Shown: piece by piece, positions 26,413-34,135 of the stretch
Position numbering within the stretch: position 1 is the stretch's first letter
How the letters are laid out: the number at the start of each line of letters is the position of its first letter
Assembly (NCBI GenBank): GCA_902777855.1
Contig: CACYVN010000007.1
Location: forward strand, 92,332 to 156,331
Reading direction: 5' to 3'
Length of the DNA stretch: 64,000 nucleotides
Source of the DNA: an uncultured bacterium
GTDB lineage: Bacteria > Cyanobacteriota > Vampirovibrionia > Gastranaerophilales > Gastranaerophilaceae
Made by a program: the position numbers and the translations under genes
Notes under the pieces: model-generated
What the model saw: the letters and a program-made list of their open reading frames with translations, nothing else
Database searches by the model: none
What the model was told of the DNA's origin: nothing

Positions 26413-26814
26413 TTATATTTCTGGAGTTTTTGTGTCTGCTTTAATTTGTTTTATTTCCGGATGGGCGTGGCGAAATTGTTTAATTTTGATATAGAGTTCA
26501 TATTTATTCATATGCATAAATTTTTCTATTGCTTTTCTCAATTTATCTTTTTGGGTAAGCGGAACTTTATATTCTTCATTACCGGCATATAAACAATGCA
26601 TCGTTTTACCGTCAACTTTTTCTTTTTTATAACTTATTTTAAATTCATCGTATCCAAATTCATTAAAAACTTCAGATACTTTTTCATCAAAGAGTTTTGT
26701 CTTTTTTGGATTATATTCAACACCATTGAAATAATTATGCGCAGCCTTAATAAACTGATCTGAAACTGTTGCTCTGAAAGCAGGTTGATTATTAACACTT
26801 AAATTTGTTTGCAT
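26413..26814 (-). CDS. small hypothetical protein with Asn/aromatic N-terminal motif
   Basis: This 133-residue protein starts MQTNLSVNNQPAFRATVSDQ. The NNQPAFRA stretch resembles the Asn-rich, Phe-x-Gly/Ala N-termini of the proteins at 10166, 49718 and 59293. The rest is helical and basic, with a short beta segment (KISYKKEKVDGKTMHCLYAG). No signal peptide or membrane segment is present. AAAGGAG precedes the ATG. It stands alone between hydG and thrS and I do not recognise the family. Confidence 0.65.
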   Translation of the reverse strand: MQTNLSVNNQPAFRATVSDQFIKAAHNYFNGVEYNPKKTKLFDEKVSEVFNEFGYDEFKISYKKEKVDGKTMHCLYAGNEEYKVPLTQKDKLRKAIEKFMHMNKYELYIKIKQFRHAHPEIKQIKADTKTPEI

Positions 26815-26864
26815 GATTTATACTCCTTTTTTATTTACAAAACACCTAAAAATTTTTTTTGCTA

Positions 26865-26978
26865 TATAATATTCTTGTACTTGTTAAGGGGATCCACCCT
26901 GAGGGTAAGTTTAGGTTTTTCGATGTAACGATTGCCGTATTAAGTTTACCCAAAAAGGATACGAAAGGAAAATTGAAT
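26865..26978 (+). promoter_or_regulatory. thrS promoter and structured leader
   Basis: TATAAT at 26865-26870 predicts a leader of about 100 nt. In it GGGTAAGTTTA (26903-26913) can pair with TAAGTTTACCC (26941-26951) as an 11-bp stem with two G-U pairs, enclosing a 27-nt loop. The GGGT of the 5' arm can instead pair with ACCC at 26896-26899, so two exclusive folds are possible. No T-box core sequence is seen. The stem ends a few bases before the GAAAGGA ribosome binding site, so control of thrS translation is plausible. Confidence 0.5.
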
Positions 26979-28781
26979 ATGGAAAAGAACAACGAAACTT
27001 TGTCGATTTTAAGACACTCGACATCTCACATTATGGCACAGGCTGTTCAAAGTTTATTCCCGAATGCAAAATTGGCTATCGGACCATCTACCGCTGAAGG
27101 GTTTTACTATGACTTTGATTTAACAGACGGTCATGCTTTCACTCAGGAAGATTTAGATAAAATTGAAGAAAAAATGAAAGAGATTGTTAAACAAAATCTC
27201 ACCTTTGAAAAATACGAAATACCTGATGTCCAGGCGCAAATTGACGAATTTAAATCGCAGGGTGAAATCTACAAAGCTGAACTGTTAGAGGAACACCGCA
27301 ACGATAACCCGACATTGTATATCACAAAAGACAAAGACGGAAACGCATTGTTTAACGACCTTTGCGCAGGTCCTCACCTGCCAAACACATCATATATCAA
27401 AGCAAATGCATTCAAACTGTTAAAAGTTGCAGGCGCATACTGGCGAGGCAATGAAAAAAATAAAATGTTACAAAGAATTTATGCTACTGCATACTGGAAT
27501 AAAGAAGATTTGCAGGCATATTTGACCTTCTTGGAAGAAGCAGAAAAACGTGACCACAGAAAACTGGGCAAACAGTTAGACCTGTTCTCGACCCGTGAGG
27601 AAATGGGCGGAGGGCTTGTTTTGTGGCACCCGAATTTGGCTTGTGTCCGTGAACAAATTGAGAATTACTGGAGAGAAGAACACCGCAAAAGAGGGTATGT
27701 AATTGTTAATACTCCGCAAATTGCAAAATCAACTCTGTGGGAAATCTCAGGGCACATGGATCACTACAAAGAAAATATGTTCTTTGTGCAAAAAGATGAG
27801 GATAGCGATGACCAATACGTTGTAAAACCAATGAATTGTCCGTTCCACATTCTTATCTATCAGGCAAACCGCTATTCATACCGTTCGCTGCCGCTTCGTA
27901 TGGCAGAACTCGGTACGGTTTACCGTAAAGAAAAATCCGGAGCACTTTCAGGTTTGACAAGAGTACAGGGCTTCACACAAGACGATGCGCATATCTTTTG
28001 TACGCCGGAACAGTTGGTTGATGAAATCAATGCTATTATTGATTTTGTCGCTGATACAATGGCGATATTTAATATGGAATTTGAAGTTGAACTTTCAACA
28101 AGACCGGAAAGTTTTGTAGGTGAAATAGAAAACTGGAATAAGGCTGAAGCGGGATTGAAAGAAGCGATGGAACGCCGAGGGATGAAATACGACATCAATG
28201 AAGGCGACGGAGCATTCTACGGACCGAAAATTGACTTCAAAGTTAAAGACGCAATCGGAAGAACGTGGCAATGTGCGACAATTCAGTTAGACTTCAATTT
28301 ACCGGCAAGATTTGATATTAAATATCAGGACAAAGACGGTCAGTTAAAGACTCCGTTGATGTTGCACAGAGTAATTTTCGGGTCAATGGAAAGATTCCAT
28401 GGCATTTTAATTGAACACTATGCGGGTGCATTCCCGACATGGCTTGCTCCGACACAGGTTAATGTTGTTCCGATTTCTAACGATAAACATACTGATTATG
28501 CAGAAAGCGTGTACAAAAAACTTCGCCAAGTGGGCATAAGAGCATCTTTAGATGACCGCTCGGAATCAATGAACTACAAAATCAGAGAATCTTTGCAGGA
28601 TAAAAAGATTCCTTATGTTTGCGTAGTCGGTGACAGAGAAGCACAGGAAGGTACGGTTGCCGTTCGTGCAAGAGGTATCGGTCAAATCGGCACTTTCACT
28701 GTAGATGAATTCATTGAAAAGATTTCGGAAGAAATCAAAACAAGAGCAAATCAATCTTTTGCGAAAAAAGACGAAGAATAA
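26979..28781 (+). CDS. thrS: threonyl-tRNA synthetase (without TGS domain)
   Basis: ThrRS attaches threonine to tRNA-Thr and edits mischarged serine. The protein (600 residues) starts directly with the editing domain: HSTSH near residue 13 and the Cys of DLCAGPH near 132. The class II catalytic core follows, with VKPMNCPFH and the motif 2 region YRKEKSGALSGLTRVQGFTQ, and then the anticodon-binding domain (residues 500-600). The N-terminal TGS domain of the common 640-residue form is absent. The start follows a GAAAGGA ribosome binding site; the frame is open upstream to 26859, but that part overlaps the leader and does not encode a TGS domain. Confidence 0.96.
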   Translation: MEKNNETLSILRHSTSHIMAQAVQSLFPNAKLAIGPSTAEGFYYDFDLTDGHAFTQEDLDKIEEKMKEIVKQNLTFEKYEIPDVQAQIDEFKSQGEIYKAELLEEHRNDNPTLYITKDKDGNALFNDLCAGPHLPNTSYIKANAFKLLKVAGAYWRGNEKNKMLQRIYATAYWNKEDLQAYLTFLEEAEKRDHRKLGKQLDLFSTREEMGGGLVLWHPNLACVREQIENYWREEHRKRGYVIVNTPQIAKSTLWEISGHMDHYKENMFFVQKDEDSDDQYVVKPMNCPFHILIYQANRYSYRSLPLRMAELGTVYRKEKSGALSGLTRVQGFTQDDAHIFCTPEQLVDEINAIIDFVADTMAIFNMEFEVELSTRPESFVGEIENWNKAEAGLKEAMERRGMKYDINEGDGAFYGPKIDFKVKDAIGRTWQCATIQLDFNLPARFDIKYQDKDGQLKTPLMLHRVIFGSMERFHGILIEHYAGAFPTWLAPTQVNVVPISNDKHTDYAESVYKKLRQVGIRASLDDRSESMNYKIRESLQDKKIPYVCVVGDREAQEGTVAVRARGIGQIGTFTVDEFIEKISEEIKTRANQSFAKKDEE

Positions 28782-28791
28782 TCAATAAAAA

Positions 28792-28932
28792 TAAAATATA
28801 AAAGCAGAAATTCTAAGATTCTGAAGTACTCCATCATTACTATATTTTATGGTTGAGTAGAGATTCTGAAACAAGTTCAGGATGGCAGTATAACTGTCAG
28901 TCAGAATGACAAAATTTCTGCTTTATATTTTA
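28792..28932. repeat. 141-bp dispersed element with inverted ends
   Basis: The ends are inverted copies: AAAGCAGAAATT at 28801-28812 and AATTTCTGCTTT at 28913-28924, extended by TAAAATATA/TATATTTTA. Inside are AGATTCTGAA, CTGAAACAAGTTCAGG and TCAGAATGAC. The element at 41145-41274 has the same inner motifs and the same end design, so they are one family. It lies just after thrS. Confidence 0.75.
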
Positions 28933-29001
28933 ACTGTAAAATTTGTAAAATATTTTTGTTTTTGGGATAAACTTTGTTTATAATCAGAGTGTAGGGATTG
29001 T

Positions 29002-29460
29002 ATGGTCAAAATTAAACAGGGAAATTTGAATAATTATGAAGAAAACAAACGAAAAGGTCGTAAAACAGGCTTTTATTATTCGTTTTTGACTCTTGTTCTT
29101 GTTTTCTGTTTAATCCAAATCGGTTACGGTGCGATATTAAATATAGGAAAGATTGTTTCGTATAAAGCAAAAGTAATTACTCTTGAAAGGGTATTAAAAC
29201 AAACCAAATTGCACAATAAAGATTTAAAAGCACAAAAAAAGATGATAACTTCCGATAACAGTCTTGAAGGTATTGCAAGAAATAATCTTAAAATGGCACA
29301 ACAGGATGAAGTTTTGATAATTATTAATAAAAAAGTAGAAAAACCTGTTAAAAAGAAGAAAAAATTTGATTTTGAAGAAATATTTAAACCCAAACAAAAA
29401 AATGTACAGAGTAATATAAATCAGATACCGGATATTCCGCAGACAATGGAAGAGGAATAG
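29002..29460 (+). CDS. DivIC/FtsB-like septum formation initiator
   Basis: A 152-residue bitopic membrane protein: a basic cytoplasmic N-terminus, one transmembrane helix (about 24-44, FYYSFLTLVLVFCLIQIGYG), then a coiled coil (IVSYKAKVITLERVLKQTKLHNKDLKAQ) and the SLEGIARNNLKMAQQDEVLII stretch characteristic of DivIC/FtsB. These proteins form a complex with FtsL and FtsQ/DivIB at the division site. A Lys-rich tail follows. TATAAT at 28979-28984 and AGGGAT before the ATG are the likely signals. The TPR gene follows after 5 bp, so the two form an operon. Confidence 0.8.
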   Translation: MVKIKQGNLNNYEENKRKGRKTGFYYSFLTLVLVFCLIQIGYGAILNIGKIVSYKAKVITLERVLKQTKLHNKDLKAQKKMITSDNSLEGIARNNLKMAQQDEVLIIINKKVEKPVKKKKKFDFEEIFKPKQKNVQSNINQIPDIPQTMEEE

Positions 29461-29465
29461 AAATA

Positions 29466-31034
29466 ATGGAAGATAATCAAGTTATAGGCTATATAAAACA
29501 GGCGTTCGAATTAAAAGAACAAAAATATTTCAAACCCGCAATTGAAATGCTTTATAAGGCTCTTGAAATTGAAAATGATAATATAGAAATTCTTTATCAA
29601 ATCGGGGATTTATATTTTGAAATGGGAAATTATGAACGTTCACTCGGATATCTTGAAAAAGCATTGGGTTTAAATAAAAATCATGAAACTTCTCTTGAAT
29701 TAATTTGTGAAATTTATAAAAGAACAGGGGATTTAAATTCTGCATTATCCGTTGCACAGGGACTTTTTGATAAAAATCATAACAGTAAAAATTTAAAAAG
29801 GCTTATAAATATTCTTATTGATTTAAAATTATTTACTGAAATAGAAAAGTATGAAGACAGTGAATATTTTGATAATGATGTAAAAATTGAATGTGCAGAT
29901 GCTCTTTATTCCAATGGGGAAATAAAAAAAGCAAATGAACTTATTTCTTCTTGTGACGGAAACGATGAAAAAGTGTTGCTTTTAAAAGGTAAAATGAAAT
30001 TTGACGAAGGCGATTTTGAAGCTTCAAAAGAAATTTTTAACAGAATATCTTCGAACAGCCAAAATCCTGAAATCCTGAACTTTTTAGGTTTATTTGATTT
30101 GGAAAATATAAATTTTGTCGAGGGGATTAAGCATTTTTCAAAAGCTATAGAACTTGATAAAAATAATCCGAAATATTATTATAACCTTGGGAATGCATAT
30201 TTCTACAATGGTTGGATAAAAGAAGCTCAAAGAGCTTATTCTCAGGCAATCTATTTATCTCCGGATAATGTCGACTATCGTTATTCTCTTGCTTATCTAT
30301 ATTATGAAAACAAAGACTATCAAAAATCTCAAAATGAAGCGGATGCAATTTTGGGAATTAATCCTGAACACATCGGAACCCTTGTCATAAAGGCACTCTT
30401 ACTTGCACATAATAAAAATTATATCGAAAGTGTTGAAATTCTTGAAAATTGTATGGATAAAAATCCTGATGATGATTTTGCAAAAACCTCATTGAGTTCA
30501 ATATATTCTCAGCTCGGGAATTATGATAAAGCACAAAAAATTCTTGAACAAACAAACGGTGTAAAACAAAAAACACCGTCTGTATTGTGCGATTTAGCTG
30601 AAATCTACATTCTGAAAAAGGATTATGATAAAGCATTTGAACTTGTTACTGAAATTATAAAAGCGAACGAAAACTATATCAGTGCTTATATTATCGGTGC
30701 AAAGGCTTCTTATTTAAAAGAGGATTATGAAAAAACAAAAGAGTTTGCGCAGGATGCCCTAAACTTGGATATCAATTGTGCTGCGGGTTATTATTATCTC
30801 GGGCTTTCAAGGCAGAGTACAAATGACCCCGAGGAAGCTATTGAGTGTATGAAACGCGCAATTCTGTACGATTTGAATAACCCTAAATATTATGCAAAAA
30901 TGAGCGAATTTTATCAGGCAAAGGAAGATTACAAATCCGCACTTGAATACATGTCTGAAGCCCAAAATCTCGATAATTCAAACGAATACAAGTATAGATA
31001 CACCGAACTCGTAAAACTTAACCGAAAAAAGTAA
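29466..31034 (+). CDS. TPR repeat protein
   Basis: This 522-residue soluble protein is built almost entirely of tetratricopeptide repeats, for example VIGYIKQAFELKEQKYFKPA near the start, PKYYYNLGNAYFYNGWIKEA near 240 and later repeats to the end. TPR arrays are protein-binding scaffolds. No signal peptide or membrane helix is present, so it should act in the cytoplasm. It lies 5 bp behind the DivIC-like gene and may work with cell division, which is inference from position only. It is one of five TPR proteins in the window. Confidence 0.85.
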   Translation: MEDNQVIGYIKQAFELKEQKYFKPAIEMLYKALEIENDNIEILYQIGDLYFEMGNYERSLGYLEKALGLNKNHETSLELICEIYKRTGDLNSALSVAQGLFDKNHNSKNLKRLINILIDLKLFTEIEKYEDSEYFDNDVKIECADALYSNGEIKKANELISSCDGNDEKVLLLKGKMKFDEGDFEASKEIFNRISSNSQNPEILNFLGLFDLENINFVEGIKHFSKAIELDKNNPKYYYNLGNAYFYNGWIKEAQRAYSQAIYLSPDNVDYRYSLAYLYYENKDYQKSQNEADAILGINPEHIGTLVIKALLLAHNKNYIESVEILENCMDKNPDDDFAKTSLSSIYSQLGNYDKAQKILEQTNGVKQKTPSVLCDLAEIYILKKDYDKAFELVTEIIKANENYISAYIIGAKASYLKEDYEKTKEFAQDALNLDINCAAGYYYLGLSRQSTNDPEEAIECMKRAILYDLNNPKYYAKMSEFYQAKEDYKSALEYMSEAQNLDNSNEYKYRYTELVKLNRKK

Positions 31035-31058
31035 GTTGTGTTATTGCAAGATTTGTAG

Positions 31059-31076
31059 GGTGCAATTTTTTGCACC
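31059..31076. repeat. hairpin of the TAGGGTGCA-type repeat
   Basis: GGTGCAA and TTGCACC form a perfect 7-bp stem with a TTTT loop, 25 bp after the TPR gene. Fragments with the same bases occur at 33952 and 34065. It may double as a weak terminator. Confidence 0.5.
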
Positions 31077-31168
31077 ATATTTATAAAAAAAATAACAATA
31101 AATTTGCCTTTTGCAAAAACATAAATATAATAATTATATCAGAGATTAATGAGGGATATGCATAAAGT

Positions 31169-31867
31169 ATGAATTTGAAACCAAGAAATATATTAGCAAA
31201 ATTTTTAATAGGAGCGATACTTTTTGTTAATATCGGAAGTTTTGCTTTTGCAGAAGACAAAGATATTACAAGTCAGATTGTTCCGAAACAGTACCCCGCA
31301 AAATATACCCCTGTATATATAAAACAAATTGCGCCAGGATATAAAAGTATCGGGCAGGACGAAATTTTCTACGTCGCACTCGATATGCTCAAAGACACTA
31401 CAGGCATGTTTTCCCGCAATGCAATTTTAGGCAGCAATCTTTCTCAACGCCCTGTCAAAATAGAATTCAGGGATTTGAGTCAAATCAGTGCGGATTACGC
31501 AACGTTTGACGCTTTAGGCTGGAAAAGAGGTAAAAAATTATACATTTATATTAATCAGAAACACAGAAATGCTCCTGCCGGTGCACTTGCTGCGCTTTTG
31601 GCACATGAAGCTTTGCATCAGGATGAATTTAATTCACTTGCCGAAGAAACTTATGCGTGGACTATGGAAGCAGTTGTCTGGGATGAAATTTTAAAACTTT
31701 ATCCTGAATGTAATGACGAAAGCTCCTCGCTTGTAAAAAGAGAAAATACCCTCAAAAAGCTCCTTGAAAAAGGAAATTATACAAATAAATATATTAAAAA
31801 ATCAGTTATGCAAAATTCCGGTTACAAAAATCTGCCGTCTTATTCTCCGGGGTTTGAGGATTTGTAA
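31169..31867 (+). CDS. secreted zincin-like protein (HEALH)
   Basis: The 232-residue product has a signal peptide (residues 1-27, ending SFAFA) and a zinc-binding HExxH motif, HEALH, near residue 146 in LAALLAHEALHQDEFNSLAE, with a downstream EETYAW that could hold a third ligand. It is therefore a likely periplasmic metallopeptidase or a relative that kept the fold. The family is not recognised. A GAGGGAT ribosome binding site precedes a four-codon reading frame (ATG at 31158) whose TGA overlaps the start ATG at 31169, so translation may be coupled to that mini-frame. The ctpA-like protease gene is next. Confidence 0.75.
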   Translation: MNLKPRNILAKFLIGAILFVNIGSFAFAEDKDITSQIVPKQYPAKYTPVYIKQIAPGYKSIGQDEIFYVALDMLKDTTGMFSRNAILGSNLSQRPVKIEFRDLSQISADYATFDALGWKRGKKLYIYINQKHRNAPAGALAALLAHEALHQDEFNSLAEETYAWTMEAVVWDEILKLYPECNDESSSLVKRENTLKKLLEKGNYTNKYIKKSVMQNSGYKNLPSYSPGFEDL

Positions 31868-31942
31868 TAATTCTTGAATAAATACTAATATTACGCAAAA
31901 AGTATATTGATTATAAAATTCCGTTGATGTTAAATTACAAAT

Positions 31943-33181
31943 ATGAAACGGAGGATTACGGCTTTAATTTTGGTTGCGGGTATAGCCCTTATAATGTATG
32001 GAGGGCATATGTTTTATGTTGTTAACCAAAACCCGCTGATAGCAGATAATATTCAGACAGTTGATACAAGAGTGTTTACTCCTCAAAAACTTTTTGAAAA
32101 AAACTGGCAGACAATAAAAAATGAATATTATGATTCGGGATTTAATCGTCAGCACTGGAACAGATGGAAAAATCATTATCAAAATAAAATAAAAACGGCA
32201 GATGATGTAAAAGTTGCGACTGAAACTATGCTTGCGAGTTTAAATGATCCGTATTCAAGATTTTTATCAAAAGAAGAATTTGCAAAACAGAATACAAATA
32301 TTTCTTCAAAAATATACGGAATCGGCGTGAGCATTGTAAATGACGGCGGAAAAATAAAAATTATTAATGTAATAGAACAGTCTCCTGCTCAGTTTGCTGA
32401 TTTAAAAAACGGAGATATTATTCTTGCAGTTAACGGGAAAGACATTAACGGATTTTCAATCTCACAGGTTTCAAATATAGTCAAAGGTCCGCAAAATACC
32501 CTTGTAAGTATTGACATTTTGCGTGGAGATTTAAAATTAACCAAACAGATAATAAGAAAAGAAATAGCACTAAAGAGTATAAAAAGTTCAATTGAAGATG
32601 AAATCGGCTACATTCAGATATCAAGTTTTATTAGCTCTACGGTTCCGAATGAATTTTTGGAGGCGTTGGAAAATACATCTAAGGCAAAAGGTTTGATAAT
32701 TGATTTACGGGGTAACACAGGCGGGTTATTATCAAATGCCGTATTTATAGCAAATTTGTTTATTGACAACGGCAGACTTGTAAGTATTGTCGGGCGAAAC
32801 GGCTACCGGTATGATGTTATGGCGCAGAATACAAATGTTGATATAAATAAGCCTGTTGTGATTTTGGTTGATAATACAAGTGCGAGCGCCACGGAAATTC
32901 TTGCAGGTGCCATGAAGGATTATCACAGGGCAAAACTTGTCGGTACAAGGACTTACGGGAAAGGAATGGTGCAAAAAATTATTCCGATGCCAAATGAAAC
33001 GGGGCTGAATTTGACTATTGCAAAATATTTGACTCCGCATGGTTCGGATATTAATAAGCGGGGGATAAGTCCTGATTTGCGTGTGAATTTTACCAAGAGT
33101 GACTTGGAAACAAGAACTGACAGTCAGCTTGAAAAAGCAAAGGATATTTTAAACAAAATGCTTGTCAGCAGGGCTCAATAA
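31943..33181 (+). CDS. ctpA: C-terminal processing peptidase, S41 family
   Basis: The 412-residue protein has an N-terminal membrane anchor (residues 4-24), a PDZ domain around 115-195 (SPAQFADLKNGDIILAVNGK) and the S41 catalytic domain with the Ser-Lys dyad: Ser near 313 in NTSASATEIL and Lys near 339 in TRTYGKGMVQ. Such proteases trim proteins in the periplasm, for example penicillin-binding proteins. TTGATT (31907), an 18-bp spacer, TAAATT (31931-31936) and a start 6 nt later, without ribosome binding site, fit a leaderless mRNA. The N-terminal family position (CtpA/CtpB/Prc) is not resolved. Confidence 0.92.
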   Translation: MKRRITALILVAGIALIMYGGHMFYVVNQNPLIADNIQTVDTRVFTPQKLFEKNWQTIKNEYYDSGFNRQHWNRWKNHYQNKIKTADDVKVATETMLASLNDPYSRFLSKEEFAKQNTNISSKIYGIGVSIVNDGGKIKIINVIEQSPAQFADLKNGDIILAVNGKDINGFSISQVSNIVKGPQNTLVSIDILRGDLKLTKQIIRKEIALKSIKSSIEDEIGYIQISSFISSTVPNEFLEALENTSKAKGLIIDLRGNTGGLLSNAVFIANLFIDNGRLVSIVGRNGYRYDVMAQNTNVDINKPVVILVDNTSASATEILAGAMKDYHRAKLVGTRTYGKGMVQKIIPMPNETGLNLTIAKYLTPHGSDINKRGISPDLRVNFTKSDLETRTDSQLEKAKDILNKMLVSRAQ

Positions 33182-33187
33182 ACTTTC

Positions 33188-33216
33188 TTGACATCAGATT
33201 ATGTCTTTCGTATATT
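33188..33216 (+). promoter_or_regulatory. promoter of tRNA-Cys
   Basis: TTGACA (33188-33193) and TATATT (33211-33216) with a 17-bp spacer, 15 bp upstream of the tRNA. Confidence 0.75.
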
Positions 33217-33231
33217 AGAAATACGGAAATT

Positions 33232-33302
33232 GGAGACATGGCCAAGTGGTAAGGCAGAAGCCTGCAAAGCTTTTATCCCCGGTTCAAATCCGGGTGTCTC
33301 CT
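33232..33302 (+). tRNA. tRNA-Cys (GCA)
   Basis: Acceptor GGAGACA/TGTCTCC, D arm with AGTGGTAAGGC, anticodon loop CTGCAAA (anticodon GCA), T arm CCGGTTCAAATCCGG and U73, the discriminator base of tRNA-Cys. CCA is not encoded. T6 follows directly. Confidence 0.95.
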
Positions 33303-33307
33303 TTTTT

Positions 33308-33592
33308 ATGGGCGATTGGCACTCAATCTTATTCCCCTCGCCCGCAGTGTTTGTGAGCGGGAGAGGGCAGAATTTCTTAATAAGCGTCAGCGAATTTAGA
33401 AATTCGGGTGAGGGAACGAGAGGGGTAGCGCAATCCCGAAAAAGCGAAGCGTTTCGGTAAGGGCGCAAAACAATTAAATAATTTTATGGGCGATTGGCAC
33501 TCTGCCGAGAAAAAATGATTAAGTATCATTTTTTTGAGAGGGGTAGCGCACCGTTGAGAACGACAGTTCTCAACTACAATTAAATAATATAT
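33308..33592 (+). repeat. two degenerate tRNA-Val copies with insertions
   Basis: ATGGGCGATTGGCAC occurs at 33308 and 33486, and ATGGGCGATTGGCGC, the start of the intact tRNA-Val, at 33591. In both degenerate copies the tRNA 5' end is interrupted in the D arm by unrelated palindromic sequence, then resumes with GAGAGGGGTAGCGCA (33418-33432 and 33536-33550; compare GGTAGCGCA in the tRNA). The second copy has GTTGAGAACGACAGTTCTCAAC (33553-33574), which resembles an extended anticodon arm. Each unit ends with ACAATTAAATAAT. T-arm and 3' acceptor are missing in both. Confidence 0.8.
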
Positions 33593-33668
33593 GGGCGATT
33601 GGCGCAGTTGGTAGCGCACTTGAACGACATTCAAGGGGTCACAAGTTCGAGCCTTGTATCGCCCACCA
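33593..33668 (+). tRNA. tRNA-Val (GAC), CCA encoded
   Basis: Acceptor GGGCGAT/ATCGCCC, D arm GCGCAGTTGGTAGCGC, anticodon stem CTTGA/TCAAG around ACGACAT (anticodon GAC), T arm ACAAGTTCGAGCCTTGT, discriminator A at 33665 and an encoded CCA at 33666-33668. The base at position 33, before the anticodon, is C instead of the nearly universal T. Identity as Val rests on this anticodon reading. Confidence 0.85.
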
Positions 33669-34110
33669 TAGAACCTCTGAGAGAATCGGGGGTTTTATAA
33701 TGCGATACTTTGGCGAGAACTTGTAATATCAAGTTCGGCGACCTGCGAGCAGAGGCTGGTACCCTTTTTCAGGACATTTGGTCGGAAAGAAATAAGCTTG
33801 CTGTCATGCTGAACTTGTTTCAGCATCTAACAAAAGTGGCGTGTTTACTATATTTCGTTAAGACCCTGAAATAAATTCAGGGTGACATTATGGTCGGAAG
33901 TTGCTTGATTAAAAAGTCCGAAATGTCCGATTTTAGGAACAAAAATGTCCACTTTTTTGCACCATATTTGCACATATTTGCACTAATAAGTAGGGTTGAC
34001 TTTAGTCAACCAAAATATGGCGGTAGACTGAAGTCTACCCTACTTACTTTCAATAATAGTACCAGCATCTTGGTGCGTATAAACGCACCCTACATACTAA
34101 AATGATTGCG
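33669..34110. repeat. intergenic region with several repeat fragments
   Basis: No gene is seen. The stretch holds a fragment of the GC-rich repeat (GCGAGCAGAGGCTGG near 33745), a diverged copy of the 28792/41145 family (CATGCTGAACTTGTTTCAGCA and GACCCTGAAATAAATTCAGG, 33804-33884), and a nested palindrome: AAGTAGGGT (33990-33998) pairs with ACCCTACTT around inner hairpins GTTGACTTTAGTCAAC and GTAGACTGAAGTCTAC. A last hairpin is GGTGCGTATAAACGCACC near 34073. Confidence 0.6.
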
Positions 34111-34135
34111 CCTATATTAAGATATATTAAGACCT

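Noticed and set aside
26865..26978. T-box riboswitch upstream of thrS
   Set aside because: The conserved T-box core and specifier-loop layout are not found, and the leader is too short.
33188..33634. Frames of 85-90 codons on both strands over the tRNA-Cys/tRNA-Val region
   Set aside because: They run through an intact tRNA gene and tRNA fragments.
33890..34105. 71-codon frame on the plus strand behind tRNA-Val
   Set aside because: No start signal; the frame crosses nested palindromes of a repeat family.
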